Source: MWBF01 sp040772005 (GTDB taxonomy: Bacteria; Chloroflexota; Anaerolineae; CG2-30-64-16). From it: a DNA stretch of 64,000 nucleotides. The position numbers and the translations under genes were made by a program. How positions within the stretch are numbered: position 1 is the first letter of the stretch; each line of letters opens with the position of its first letter. Shown in pieces: positions 34,793 to 43,963 of this stretch. The stretch covers positions 372,001 through 436,000 of the forward strand of contig JAXGYZ010000002.1 in NCBI GenBank assembly GCA_040772005.1, given 5' to 3'. The notes beneath the pieces were generated by a model that saw only the letters and a list, made by a program, of their open reading frames with translations, was not told the origin of the DNA and searched no databases.

Positions 34793-36454
34793 TTGCCCAA
34801 ATCACTCGCGCGCGTGTTGTTGTTCCTCCTGCCCGTTGCGTTCCTGGGGGTGTTCTTCTTCTACCCTCTGGTCGCGGTGGTCGGGCAGAGCTTCGCGCCG
34901 GGGGGCCGGCTCGACCTCGCGCCCATCGCCAGCTTGTGGCAAGAGGCCTACTTCGCCCGCGCACTCTGGTTCACGACCTGGCAGGCCGCGCTCTCGACCG
35001 CTCTGACCCTGCTCATCGGGATGCCGGCCGCGTTCGTCTTTGCGCGCTACCGCTTCCCGGCCAAGAACATCCTGCGCGCGTTGACCACCATCCCCTTTGT
35101 GTTGCCCGCGATGGTCGTCGCGGCTGCGTTCACCGCGCTGCTCGGCCCGCGCGGCACGCTCAACACGCTGCTGGTGAACTGGTTCGACCTGGCCGGGCCG
35201 CCCATCCGGCTCCAACAGACCATCTGGCTCATCCTCCTGGCGCATGCCTTCTACAACACCACCGTCGTCGTGCGCATGGTGGGCGGCTTCTGGGCGAACC
35301 TGGACCCGCGGCTATCGGAGGCCGCGCGGATGCTCGGCGGCAGCCGGGCGCGGGTCTTCTGGGAGGTGACGCTGCCGCTCCTCGCGCCATCGGTCGCCGC
35401 GGCTGCGCTGCTCATCTTCCTGTTCTGCTTTACCAGCTTCGGCGTCATCATGGTGCTTGGCGGGCCGCGCTTCGCCACGCTGGAGGTCGAGATCTACCGC
35501 CAGGCCGTAACCCTGTTCCGGCTGCCCGCGGCCGCGGCCATCAGCCTGGCGCAGATTGCCCTCACGTTCGTCGTCATGGCCGTCTACACGCGCGCGCAGG
35601 CGCGCGCCGCGCTGCCCCTCAACCTGCGGCCGGCAGACTCGACCGCCGTGCCGCCCGTCCGCCCGCAGCAGGTCCTTTTTGTCGGGCTGGTCAGCCTGGG
35701 GCTCATCCTGTTCCTCGTGACGCCGCTGGCTGCACTGGCCGTCCGGTCGTTGGGGTCGGATGACTTGCTGCGCTACTACCGCGAGCTGTTCGTCAACCGC
35801 ACGTCGTCCATCTTCTTCGTCCCGCCCGGGCTTGCCATCCGCAACAGCATCATGTTCGCCCTGCTGACGACAGGCCTGGCCCTGCTGCTGGGCACAGTCA
35901 CGGCGCTGCTGCTGGTACGCGAGCGTAACTGGCTGGGCCGCCTGCTCGATCCCATCGTGCTGCTGCCGCTCGGCACCTCCGCGGTGACGCTGGGCTTCGG
36001 CTACCTGTTGACGATGGGCCGGCCCCCGCTTAACCTGCGGGCGTCGCCCGTGCTCGTGCCCATTGCGCACACGCTGGTCGCGTTTCCCTTCGTCGTGCGG
36101 TCGCTGCTGCCCGCGCTGCGTGGGCTGAACCCCGACTGGCGCGAGGCGGCGGCAGTGCTCGGCGCCTCGCCCTGGCGCGTGTGGCGCGAGATCGAGCTGC
36201 CCATCATCGGCCGTGCGCTCATCGTCGCCGCGCTGTTTGCCTTCACGGTCAGCATGGGCGAGTTCGGTGCGACCCTGCTGATTGCCCGGCCCGAGTTTCC
36301 GACCATGCCCATTGTTATCTTCCGGCTGCTCGGCCAGCCGGGCGCGCTCAACTACGGCCAGGCGCTTGCCATGAGCACGCTGCTCATGCTCGTCTGCGCC
36401 GCCAGTTTCTTCCTGATCGAACGCTTCCGCGTCGGTGAAGTTGGGGGATTCTAA
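34793..36454 (+). CDS. thiP: Thiamine ABC transporter, permease
   Basis: This 553-residue double permease has about twelve spans and two copies of the EAA-loop motif (SEAARMLGGSRARVFWEVTLPLL and REAAAVLGASPWRVWREIELPII), as in ThiP. The TTG start is chosen because GGAG lies seven bases upstream. A longer frame from an ATG at 34724 would translate the GCATCCT repeat (MDGAAQMSKCGQSKDA) and is unlikely to be native. Confidence 0.88.
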   Translation: MPKSLARVLLFLLPVAFLGVFFFYPLVAVVGQSFAPGGRLDLAPIASLWQEAYFARALWFTTWQAALSTALTLLIGMPAAFVFARYRFPAKNILRALTTIPFVLPAMVVAAAFTALLGPRGTLNTLLVNWFDLAGPPIRLQQTIWLILLAHAFYNTTVVVRMVGGFWANLDPRLSEAARMLGGSRARVFWEVTLPLLAPSVAAAALLIFLFCFTSFGVIMVLGGPRFATLEVEIYRQAVTLFRLPAAAAISLAQIALTFVVMAVYTRAQARAALPLNLRPADSTAVPPVRPQQVLFVGLVSLGLILFLVTPLAALAVRSLGSDDLLRYYRELFVNRTSSIFFVPPGLAIRNSIMFALLTTGLALLLGTVTALLLVRERNWLGRLLDPIVLLPLGTSAVTLGFGYLLTMGRPPLNLRASPVLVPIAHTLVAFPFVVRSLLPALRGLNPDWREAAAVLGASPWRVWREIELPIIGRALIVAALFAFTVSMGEFGATLLIARPEFPTMPIVIFRLLGQPGALNYGQALAMSTLLMLVCAASFFLIERFRVGEVGGF

Positions 36455-36496
36455 TCGCGAGGAGGGCCGCATCCTCAGATGCGGCGCGTGTAGACC

Positions 36497-37585
36497 ATGT
36501 CGCCCATCCTGACCGTTAACCACGTCTCCAAATCCTATCCCGGCCTGCCGGTCCTCAAGGAGGCCAGCTTCACCGTGGACGCGGGCGAGATCGTCTGCCT
36601 GCTGGGACCGAGCGGGTGCGGCAAGACGACGGTGCTGCGCATCGTCGCGGGGCTGGAGCCGCCCGACACCGGCGCGGTCACGTTCGGGGGAGAGGACTTG
36701 GCCGGCGTGCCCGTCCATCGGCGCAACTTCGGCTTCATGTTCCAGGATTACGCGCTCTTTCCCCATCGTGACGTCGAGGCGAATGTGGCCTTTGGGCTGC
36801 GCATGCAGGGCCGGCCACCGGCGGAGATTCGGGCGCGCGTCAGGGAGATGCTGGCGCTGGTGCAGCTCGACGGTTACGAGCAGCGCCGCGTCATCGAGCT
36901 TTCCGGCGGGGAGCAGCAGCGCGTCGCGCTGGCGCGCAGCCTCGCGCCTGGTCCCCGCCTGCTGATGCTGGACGAGCCGCTGGGCGCGCTGGACCGGTCG
37001 TTGCGCGAGCAACTGATGAACGAGCTGCGCGCCATCCTCAAGTCGGTCGGGCTGACCGCGTTGTACGTGACCCACGACCAGGAAGAGGCCTTTGCCGTGG
37101 CCGATCGTGTCTTTGTGATGCGCGCGGCCGTGGAAGCTGGGGAGGGCGGCTGGATCGAGCAGGCCGGCACGCCCGCAGAGGTCTACCGCTATCCCGCCAC
37201 GACTTACGTTGCCCGGTTCCTGGGCTTTCGGAACCGGCTGGATGGCATGGTCACCGCTGTCAACCCGCTGACCGTACGCACGACCGCCGGCGATCTGCAC
37301 GTCGCGGATAGCCCGCACACTCACGCGAAGGGTGCCCAGGTAGCGGTCCTGGTGCGGCCTGAGGCTGCGGAAGTACGGTCCCCTGATGCGACTGGCCCAA
37401 ACCTCCTGCCGGGTCGCCTGCTGGAAGCTTCCTTCCGGGGCAGCTACTATCTGCTGCGCACGGAACATGCGGGCGGGGTCGTGCTCGTCTGTGAGGCGTC
37501 CACGACCACGGCCCACCTGCCGCCGGAGGGGGAACCCATCACCCTCTGGCTGGACCCAACCGCCATCACGGTCATCGAACGTTAG
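36497..37585 (+). CDS. thiQ: Thiamine ABC transporter, ATP-binding protein
   Basis: This 362-residue ABC ATPase has Walker A GPSGCGKTT, signature LSGGEQQR, Walker B LLMLDEP and H-loop THD, with a C-terminal TOBE-like domain. It is longer than E. coli ThiQ (~232 residues) and closer in size to MalK/PotA-type ATPases, so the thiamine role is inferred from the operon. A small GCCGCATC/GATGCGGC hairpin lies just upstream of the start. Confidence 0.85.
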   Translation: MSPILTVNHVSKSYPGLPVLKEASFTVDAGEIVCLLGPSGCGKTTVLRIVAGLEPPDTGAVTFGGEDLAGVPVHRRNFGFMFQDYALFPHRDVEANVAFGLRMQGRPPAEIRARVREMLALVQLDGYEQRRVIELSGGEQQRVALARSLAPGPRLLMLDEPLGALDRSLREQLMNELRAILKSVGLTALYVTHDQEEAFAVADRVFVMRAAVEAGEGGWIEQAGTPAEVYRYPATTYVARFLGFRNRLDGMVTAVNPLTVRTTAGDLHVADSPHTHAKGAQVAVLVRPEAAEVRSPDATGPNLLPGRLLEASFRGSYYLLRTEHAGGVVLVCEASTTTAHLPPEGEPITLWLDPTAITVIER

Positions 37586-37593
37586 GGGTTGCC

Positions 37594-37626
37594 AGAAAAC
37601 GGGGTTGTCGAACAACCCCGTTTTCT
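37594..37626. repeat. 15-base-pair hairpin, AAACCCGTT family copy 2
   Basis: AGAAAACGGGGTTGT pairs perfectly with its complement and ends in TTTTCTATAGG. It follows the thiQ stop by nine bases, so it may also serve as the operon terminator. Confidence 0.85.
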
Positions 37627-37663
37627 ATAGGATAACCCCTATCGAACACCCGTTCGTCTGTTT

Positions 37664-37692
37664 TTGACATTCTGGCGGTTCTGCGGTATCCT
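37664..37692 (+). promoter_or_regulatory. ssb promoter
   Basis: TTGACA and TATCCT are separated by 17 bases; predicted leader about 64 bases with AAAGGAG before the ATG. Confidence 0.8.
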
Positions 37693-37762
37693 GAATCTGA
37701 GTCTCCTCCGCTGAGACTCTCGCACAATCGGTTGATGCGCGCACAGGCGAAAGGAGCAGCCA

Positions 37763-38167
37763 ATGTACCAGAAGGTCGTCATCGTGGGGAACGTCGGCCG
37801 CGATGCTGAGATGCGGTACACCCCCAGCGGGGTGCCGGTGACCAGCTTCAGCATCGCCGTTAACCGCCGTTGGTCCAACGCCAACGGTGAGCAGCAAGAG
37901 AAGACCACATGGTTCAGGGTTACGTGCTGGCGCAAGCTGGCAGAGACCGCGGCCCAGTATGTCAAGAAGGGCAAGCTTCTGCTGGTCGAAGGCGAAGTGG
38001 AAGCCCAGGCCTACGTTGATCGGGAGGGCAATGCCCGCGGCACGCTGGAGATGACGGCCAACACCTTCAAGTTCCTGGGTGGGCCGCGCGATGGCGCTGA
38101 GGGCGGCGGCGCGCCCGGTGGTGGCGGCGAGGAGTTCCCGGTTCACGAGGATGACATCCCGTTCTAG
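37763..38167 (+). CDS. ssb: Single-stranded DNA-binding protein
   Basis: This 134-residue SSB has one OB fold (VVIVGNVGRDAEMRYTPSGVPVTSFSIAVNR, WFRVTCWRKLAETAAQYVKKG) and a very short Gly-rich linker ending in the partner-binding tip EDDIPF. It has its own promoter and terminator. The linker is shorter than in E. coli SSB. Confidence 0.95.
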   Translation: MYQKVVIVGNVGRDAEMRYTPSGVPVTSFSIAVNRRWSNANGEQQEKTTWFRVTCWRKLAETAAQYVKKGKLLLVEGEVEAQAYVDREGNARGTLEMTANTFKFLGGPRDGAEGGGAPGGGGEEFPVHEDDIPF

Positions 38168-38221
38168 CCCGAACGACTGCAATACACCGGCCCGCGCCGG
38201 TCCAACTGACTACAAAGCACA

Positions 38222-38252
38222 GACACGGCCGCCAGCGCCGTGTCTTTTTGTT
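38222..38252 (+). terminator. Intrinsic terminator of ssb
   Basis: GACACGGC pairs with GCCGTGTC, followed by TTTTTGTT, about 55 bases after the stop. Confidence 0.92.
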
Positions 38253-38262
38253 GCGCCTCGCG

Positions 38263-38291
38263 TTGACGGTTGCGTCGTCTTGCGCTAGACT
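38263..38291 (+). promoter_or_regulatory. Promoter of the DUF3467 gene
   Basis: TTGACG and TAGACT are separated by 17 bases, directly after the ssb terminator. Confidence 0.75.
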
Positions 38292-38330
38292 GTAGCCGTA
38301 CTCCTGATTCCAGTGCTGCAAGGAGCAATC

Positions 38331-38642
38331 ATGCCGCAAGCGAATCCCCCGCCCACCCAGATCAACGTCGAGTTATCCGCGGACCTGGAAGCGATTTACA
38401 CGAACTTCGCCATCATCACCCATTCGCCCTCCGAGATCGTCATCGACTTTGCCCGCATGCTGCCGGGCGCGCCGAAGGCAAAGGTTCACGCGCGCGTGGT
38501 CATGACTCCGCTCAACGCCAAGCTGCTGCTCAAGGCGCTGGAGGACAACCTGTCGAAGTATGAGGAGCGGTTTGGGGAGGTGCGCGTGCCTGCGGAGACC
38601 GGGTTCGACACACAGGATCGCACGCTTGGATTCAGGCATTAG
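38331..38642 (+). CDS. DUF3467 protein
   Basis: This 103-residue protein has the family pattern: INVELSADLEAIYTNFAIITHSPSEIVIDFARMLP and a C-terminal LLLKALEDNLSKYEERFGEV helix. AAGGAGC precedes the ATG. DUF3467 is widespread and of unknown function. It is a separate transcription unit between ssb and an ABC transporter. Confidence 0.85.
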   Translation: MPQANPPPTQINVELSADLEAIYTNFAIITHSPSEIVIDFARMLPGAPKAKVHARVVMTPLNAKLLLKALEDNLSKYEERFGEVRVPAETGFDTQDRTLGFRH

Positions 38643-38653
38643 TACCGACAAGA

Positions 38654-38851
38654 AGTCGCGCAAGCGGGGTGCGTTTCACGTTGGGGGCGCGGCCAGCGCG
38701 GATAAACGAATGCGCTGGCGCGCCACGAATACGCGAATCGTGTGCGCCGCGGCGGGATATTCGTGTATCCGTGCCCAGCGCCGCAGCGCCATTCGCGTAT
38801 GCGCGCTGGCCGCGTTCGCCCCCAGTATGAAACGCGCCCGCGCAAGCGAGT
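38654..38851. repeat. ~200-base palindromic element (MITE-like)
   Basis: Arms of about 47 bases (38654-38700 and 38802-38851) are imperfect complements sharing CGCAAGCG, TGCGTTTCA/TGAAACGCG, GGGGGCG and GGCCAGCGCG. The centre has further CGAAT/ATTCG inverted repeats. It is non-coding. The strong promoter of the ABC operon begins five bases after it. Confidence 0.7.
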
Positions 38852-38855
38852 CACT

Positions 38856-38884
38856 TTGACACATCATCGTTTGCTCGCTATACT
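38856..38884 (+). promoter_or_regulatory. Promoter of the sugar-type ABC operon
   Basis: TTGACA and TATACT are separated by 17 bases; predicted leader about 25 bases. Confidence 0.88.
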
Positions 38885-38915
38885 GTAACTTACCCTACTC
38901 CAAGAGACTCAGCCA

Positions 38916-39839
38916 ATGGATGCAGCTACTATCTCATCGTCGAGACAGGGCGTCAGTCGTTGGAACCGGCGCAAGATCACCGACTGGTTAGCCTTCTTAG
39001 GGTTCACGGCACCCAATTTCATCCTCCTGGCCGTCTTCACGTTCTGGCCTGTGGCCTACAGCTTCTATTTGAGCTTCTACCGGTGGAACATGATCGCGCC
39101 CACCAAGAAGTTCATCCAGCTCGAGAATTATGCCCGAATGCTGGAAGACCCCATCTTCTGGCAGGTTTTGCGCAATACTGCGATCCTGGCCGTGGGCACG
39201 GTCTTCGTCAAGCTCGCCATTGCGCTGTTCCTGGCCGTCTTGCTGAACCAGAAACTCCGGGGCCGCAACGCCTACCGGGCTATCATCTTTTCACCGACCT
39301 TCACTACCAGCGTGGCCATCGCCATGGTGTGGGGCTGGATTCTCGATCCCTATTACGGGCTACTCAAGCTGCCGCTCCGCTGGCTGGGGCTGTCCTCGCC
39401 CAACTGGTTGTCCGATCCCAACTGGGCGCTGCCCGCGGTCATGATCGTGGTCATCTGGGCCGGCATCGGCTATGACATGGTCATCTTCCTGGCCGGCCTG
39501 CAGGCGATCTCCGCCGACCTCTACGAGGCCGCGCGCGTGGACGGCGCCTCGCGCTGGTCGCTGTTCCGCCATGTTACCTTTCCTTTGCTTTCACCGACCA
39601 CCTTCTTCCTGTTGATTATCTCCATCGTCGGCGCATTCAAGGCTTTCGATATTGTCGCGGTGATGACGGGTGGTGGGCCTCTCAACAGTTCGAACGTCTA
39701 TGTATTCTATCTGTATCAGAACGCGTTCCGCTGGTTCAAGACCGGATATGCCTCCGCGCTGGCCGTCGTGCTGTTCGTGATTATCCTGGTCATCACTATC
39801 ATCCAGATGCGCCTGTCGCGGCGCTGGGTGCATTACTAA
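38916..39839 (+). CDS. ABC transporter permease (MalF/UgpA-type)
   Basis: This 307-residue carbohydrate-type (CUT1) permease has six spans and the EAA motif YEAARVDGASRWSLFRHVTFPLL, and ends with the FKAFDIVAVMTGGGPLNSSNV segment typical of sugar and glycerol-3-phosphate permeases. It is first in an operon with a second permease, a binding lipoprotein and a glycerophosphodiesterase. No ATPase gene is present, so a shared MsmK/MalK-type ATPase must be encoded elsewhere. Confidence 0.88.
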   Translation: MDAATISSSRQGVSRWNRRKITDWLAFLGFTAPNFILLAVFTFWPVAYSFYLSFYRWNMIAPTKKFIQLENYARMLEDPIFWQVLRNTAILAVGTVFVKLAIALFLAVLLNQKLRGRNAYRAIIFSPTFTTSVAIAMVWGWILDPYYGLLKLPLRWLGLSSPNWLSDPNWALPAVMIVVIWAGIGYDMVIFLAGLQAISADLYEAARVDGASRWSLFRHVTFPLLSPTTFFLLIISIVGAFKAFDIVAVMTGGGPLNSSNVYVFYLYQNAFRWFKTGYASALAVVLFVIILVITIIQMRLSRRWVHY

Positions 39840-39861
39840 TGTATCTTGCAGGACACGACCT

Positions 39862-40725
39862 ATGAGCATTGCAATACGCGGGCTGCAGGAGAACGAGCGA
39901 GTCGGGCGCATCGTGCGCGGGGCTTCCTCACATCTGTTCCTGATCCTCGTCTCCATCGCCATCGGGATGCCCTTCGTCTGGATGATCTCGACCGCCTTCA
40001 AGAGCCCCCAGGAAGTGTCGATCTTCCCGCCCATCTGGATTCCTGAGAATCTGCGCTGGGACAACTTCGTGGTGGCGTGGGAGTCCGCGCCGTTCGGGCG
40101 CTTCTACATCAACAGCCTGGTTGTCACGGGATGGGGCGTCGTCATGGAGGTGACGATTGCCGCGCTGACCGCGTATGCTTTCGCCCGCATCGAGTTCCCG
40201 GGCCGCAACCTGCTGTTCATGGTCATGCTGGCCGCAATGATGATTCCCGGCCAGATGGCCCTGATTCCGAACTACGTCACCCTGTATCACCTGGGCTGGA
40301 TCAATAAGTATGCGGGGATCGTCATCCCGCATATCTCCAGCGTCTTCGGGGCCTTCCTGCTGCGCCAGGCGTTCCTCTCGATGTCGAGTGAGCTGTTCGA
40401 CGCGGCCACGATCGATGGGGCGGGGCATGTGCGTTCGCTGCTCAATATCGCCCTGCCTCTGGCGCGGCCGGTAGTCGCCACTCTGGCGCTCTATCTCTTC
40501 ATCTCTAAGTGGAACGATTACCTGTGGCCGTTGATTATTACCAACACGCAGGATATGCGCACCCTGCCGGTCGGGTTAGTGATGGTGCGGAGCGCCGAGT
40601 ACAACATTGGCCCGGAGCACCTGATGGCCGCGACCCTGTTTGTGCTCGTGCCCGTCTTGCTGGTCTTCTTCATGGCCCAGCGCCAACTGATTGACGGGAT
40701 TGCTGCCGGCGCGCTCAAGGGGTAG
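39862..40725 (+). CDS. ABC transporter permease (MalG/UgpE-type)
   Basis: This 287-residue CUT1 permease has six spans and the EAA-like motif FDAATIDGAGHVRSLLNIALPLARP. It begins 22 bases after its partner permease; the two should form the membrane pore. Confidence 0.88.
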   Translation: MSIAIRGLQENERVGRIVRGASSHLFLILVSIAIGMPFVWMISTAFKSPQEVSIFPPIWIPENLRWDNFVVAWESAPFGRFYINSLVVTGWGVVMEVTIAALTAYAFARIEFPGRNLLFMVMLAAMMIPGQMALIPNYVTLYHLGWINKYAGIVIPHISSVFGAFLLRQAFLSMSSELFDAATIDGAGHVRSLLNIALPLARPVVATLALYLFISKWNDYLWPLIITNTQDMRTLPVGLVMVRSAEYNIGPEHLMAATLFVLVPVLLVFFMAQRQLIDGIAAGALKG

Positions 40726-40814
40726 GAGCCTCTGACAGGTTTACACGCTCGTTGCTGCTGCCACGCTTCTGGCGTGGGCGCGTTCACATTCTTATCTCAC
40801 CAAGGAGGGTAGAG

Positions 40815-42197
40815 ATGTCTGTCCGTAAGTCGCTCATATGGATGCTGCTGGCCGTGATGCTGTTGCTGCCGCTCGCCGGCTGCACTGCGCCTCCGGCTGC
40901 GGAGCCCAGCCCTGCACCCGCGGCGGCGGAGCCTGCCGCACCGGCAGCCGAGGAAGCCCCGGCGGAAGCGGCCGCGGAGGAGGCGGCCCCGGTCGCATCT
41001 CCCAATGCGGTCAAGATCACCTACTGGCGCGCGCTGACCGGCGCGGCCGGCGACGCGCAGGACGAGCTTGTCAAGCGTTTCAATGAATCGCAGAGTGATG
41101 TCTTCGTGGATGTGCAGTTCCAGGGCGCGTACGCCGAGCTGGTGCAGAAGCTCCAGGCAGGGCTGGCGGCCGGCGAAGTGCCGGACCTGGTGCTGCTGGA
41201 TTCGCCGTTCGTGGCGCTCTTTGCCAAAGATGGCGTCCTCGTGCCTCTGGATGACTTCGCCAGCAACCCCGACACCGCGCTGGACCTCGAGGCCTTCATC
41301 CCCGGCCTGCTGCAGGATGGCTACTATCAGGGCACGCTGTACGCGCTGCCCCTGATGCGCAGCACCCCGCTGCTCTACTTCAACCGCGACATGTTCGCGG
41401 AGGTCGGCCTGCCTGACCGCGTGCCCGAAACCTGGGACGAGTTCCGCGAGTTCTGTGCCAAGCTGACCAAGGAAGAGAACGGCGAAATCGTCCGCTCGGG
41501 CGTTTCCTTCACGATGGGCCAGACTACTGCCCACTGGTATCTGCAGGGCGCGATCTATGCGTTCGGCGGTGAGGTTTCGGACGCGGACTTCAACATCAAG
41601 CTGACCGAGCCCGAGGCGAAGGCTGCCGCGCAGCTCTGGCAGGACCTGGTCTTCACCGACAAGACCGCAATTGCGGGCGTTGAGGATGCGCAGAATGACT
41701 TCCTGAACGGCCGCGTCGGCATGGTCTTCGGCTCGACGGGCAGCATGGCGAACCTGATGGGCAAGGCCACGTTCCAGCTGGGCGCGGGCTTCATGCCGGC
41801 ACAGGTGCGGCGCATGGTGCCGGTCGGCGGCTCGGTCATCGCTATGACCTCCACCGATGAAGCACGCAAGGCCGCCACCTGGCAGTTCATGAAGTGGATT
41901 ACCCAGCCGGAAAACAACGCGTACATCGTGGAGATGACCGGCTACATGCCGACCAGCCAGGCCGCACTGGAGGTCCCCAGCCTCAAGGCCTACTTCGAGA
42001 AGTACCCTGAGCGCAAGGTCGCGGTGGACCAGCTCCAGTACGCGCGGCCGCAGGCGAGCGTCATCTCCCTGGGCAAGGGCACCGAAATCCTGCGCATCGC
42101 CGTCGAGAAGCTGCTGGTCGCCGGCACGCCGGTCGATCAGGTCATGGAAGAAGCCGCGCAGGAGTTGCGGGCGGAATATGAGGAAACCTTCCAGTAA
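40815..42197 (+). CDS. ABC transporter, extracellular substrate-binding lipoprotein
   Basis: This 460-residue family 1 binding protein has a lipobox (LLPLAGC), an Ala/Pro-rich linker and the UgpB/MalE-like fold (KITYWRALTGAAGDAQDELVKRFNESQSDVFVDVQFQGAYAELVQKLQAGLAAGEVPDLVLLDS is interrupted only by normal variation). AAGGAGG sets the start. The overlap with a glycerophosphodiesterase favours sn-glycerol-3-phosphate or a glycerophosphodiester as ligand; this is inferred from context only. Confidence 0.85.
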   Translation: MSVRKSLIWMLLAVMLLLPLAGCTAPPAAEPSPAPAAAEPAAPAAEEAPAEAAAEEAAPVASPNAVKITYWRALTGAAGDAQDELVKRFNESQSDVFVDVQFQGAYAELVQKLQAGLAAGEVPDLVLLDSPFVALFAKDGVLVPLDDFASNPDTALDLEAFIPGLLQDGYYQGTLYALPLMRSTPLLYFNRDMFAEVGLPDRVPETWDEFREFCAKLTKEENGEIVRSGVSFTMGQTTAHWYLQGAIYAFGGEVSDADFNIKLTEPEAKAAAQLWQDLVFTDKTAIAGVEDAQNDFLNGRVGMVFGSTGSMANLMGKATFQLGAGFMPAQVRRMVPVGGSVIAMTSTDEARKAATWQFMKWITQPENNAYIVEMTGYMPTSQAALEVPSLKAYFEKYPERKVAVDQLQYARPQASVISLGKGTEILRIAVEKLLVAGTPVDQVMEEAAQELRAEYEETFQ

Positions 42198-43101
42198 GAG
42201 CGGCACTGGCCGCGCGGGCACGCATCCCGCGTGGCCGGCCATCGTCGGGTGTGTCGCGGTTGGCGCAGCGGTCCTGACTGCCTGCGCCGCGCCCGGCACG
42301 CCTGCAACACCCGGCCCGGCCTCACCGCAGCCAGTGCCCGCGCGGGTGCTGAAGGTCGCGCATCGCGGCGGGGCCGGCCTGGCGCCTGAGAACACGCTGG
42401 CGGCATTTAACGCCGGCCTCGCGCAACAGGCCGATTTCCTCGAGCTGGACGTCCATCTTAGCAAGGACGGCCAGCTCGTCGTCATCCATGATCCGAACCT
42501 TGCGCGCACTACCAACTTGAGCGGAGACGTGGCGGACTACACTGCGGCTGAACTGGCTGCGGTAGATGCCTCCGCCAAGTTCTTCGGCCCGGTCACGGTC
42601 GAGCGCCAGCCCATTCCGACACTGGAACAGGTGTTGGCGCTGGCGAAGGGTCGGGCCGGTGTGCAAATCGAGATCAAGGTGCGCGCGGACAAGAGCCGCT
42701 ATCCCGGCATCGAGGCCAAGGTCGTGGACGCGCTCCGCGACCACGAGATGCTCGCTGACGCGGTGGTGCTGTCCTTCGACTTCCCGACGCTGCAGGAAGT
42801 CAAGCGGATCGAGCCGCAGGTTCGCACCTGTGCGCTCATCTCGACGGCCTACCTGAGCGGTGTGGGCCGCGCGGGCCCGGCGCAGGTCGCGGATGAACTC
42901 AGTGCGCTCGGGGCCGAGTACGTCGGTGTCAACCACACCTGGTTGACGGACGCGCTCTTCACCGCACTGACCGGCCGCGGCCTGCAGGTCGGCGCCTGGA
43001 CCGTCAATGACCCGGCGGACATGCGCCGGCTTGCCGCCCTGGGCGTCGCCTTCATCACCTCGGACCGGCCCGACCTGCTGCGGGAAACCTTCGGGCCATA
43101 A
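42178..43101 (+). CDS. Glycerophosphodiester phosphodiesterase, lipoprotein form
   Basis: This 307-residue GDPD hydrolyses glycerophosphodiesters to glycerol-3-phosphate and an alcohol. Motifs are VAHRGGAGLAPENTLAAF, ELDVHLSKDGQLVVIHDPNL and the C-terminal VGAWTVNDPADM. A lipobox-like VLTACAAPG suggests surface anchoring. It overlaps the binding-protein gene by 20 bases, so product release and import are probably linked. Confidence 0.9.
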   Translation: MRKPSSKSGTGRAGTHPAWPAIVGCVAVGAAVLTACAAPGTPATPGPASPQPVPARVLKVAHRGGAGLAPENTLAAFNAGLAQQADFLELDVHLSKDGQLVVIHDPNLARTTNLSGDVADYTAAELAAVDASAKFFGPVTVERQPIPTLEQVLALAKGRAGVQIEIKVRADKSRYPGIEAKVVDALRDHEMLADAVVLSFDFPTLQEVKRIEPQVRTCALISTAYLSGVGRAGPAQVADELSALGAEYVGVNHTWLTDALFTALTGRGLQVGAWTVNDPADMRRLAALGVAFITSDRPDLLRETFGP

Positions 43102-43139
43102 CCTCGGCCCCGCACAACCGCATAACAGACGAGTTGGAT

Positions 43140-43850
43140 ATGCCCATCAACGAAGCACTCATCGAGTACTATCCGACCATCAAGGAACTGCCCGAGGGCG
43201 AGCGCCCGCGGGAGCGGCTGGAGCACTACGGCGCGGGTGCGCTCAGCACCGCGGAGCTGCTGGCGATTATCCTGCGCGTGGGGACGAAGGATGAGAACGT
43301 CATCCGCCTGTCGCAGCGGCTCCTGACGGGCTATGGCGGGCTGGCCGGGTTGGCCCATGCGCCGTTCAACGAGCTGACCGAGTTCAAGGGGCTTGGCCCG
43401 GCGAAGGCCACCCAACTCAAGGCCGCGTTCGAGCTGGGGCGGCGGCTGCTCGTGGCCGCGCCTTCGGAGCGGCCGCTCGTCAAATCGCCTGCGGACGCGG
43501 CCAACCTGGTCATGCTGGAGATGGCCGGGCTGGAGCAGGAGCATCTGCGCACCATTATCCTCGACACCAAGAATCACGTCCTGAAGGTCCATACGGTCTA
43601 CATCGGCTCGCTGAATACCGCCGTCGTGCGCGTGGGCGAGTTGTTCCGCGAGGCCGTGCGGCTCAACTCCGCCGCGCTCATCATCGCGCACAACCATCCC
43701 TCCGGCGACCCGACCCCCTCGCCGGAGGACGTACAGGTCACGCGGCAGATCGTGGAGGCGGGCAAGCTGCTCAGCATCGACGTGCTGGACCACCTCGTCA
43801 TCGGTCAGGCGCGCTGGGTCAGCCTGAAGGAGCGGGGATTGGGGTTCTGA
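43140..43850 (+). CDS. radC: DNA repair protein RadC (JAB/MPN domain)
   Basis: This 236-residue protein has an N-terminal helix-hairpin-helix-like part (LTEFKGLGPAKATQLKAAFELG) and a C-terminal MPN domain with metal motif IIAHNHPSGDPTPSPEDVQVTRQI. Despite the name, its repair role is disputed. A TTG six bases upstream is an alternative start. No mobile element is nearby, although radC is often carried on one. Confidence 0.92.
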   Translation: MPINEALIEYYPTIKELPEGERPRERLEHYGAGALSTAELLAIILRVGTKDENVIRLSQRLLTGYGGLAGLAHAPFNELTEFKGLGPAKATQLKAAFELGRRLLVAAPSERPLVKSPADAANLVMLEMAGLEQEHLRTIILDTKNHVLKVHTVYIGSLNTAVVRVGELFREAVRLNSAALIIAHNHPSGDPTPSPEDVQVTRQIVEAGKLLSIDVLDHLVIGQARWVSLKERGLGF

Positions 43851-43963
43851 TGCTGATTATGTCTGATGTGCCAGTCGCAGGAGCATGAGTAGCGAGGATG
43901 ACAAAGCAACCAGGTTAACTGCGGTGCAAGCGCGCCAGTAGTCCTCAATCGTAGTCTTTCCAC

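Noticed and set aside
35312..37615. 767-codon open frame on the minus strand
   Set aside because: Covers thiP and thiQ in antisense; low-complexity Arg/Gln translation and no ribosome-binding site.
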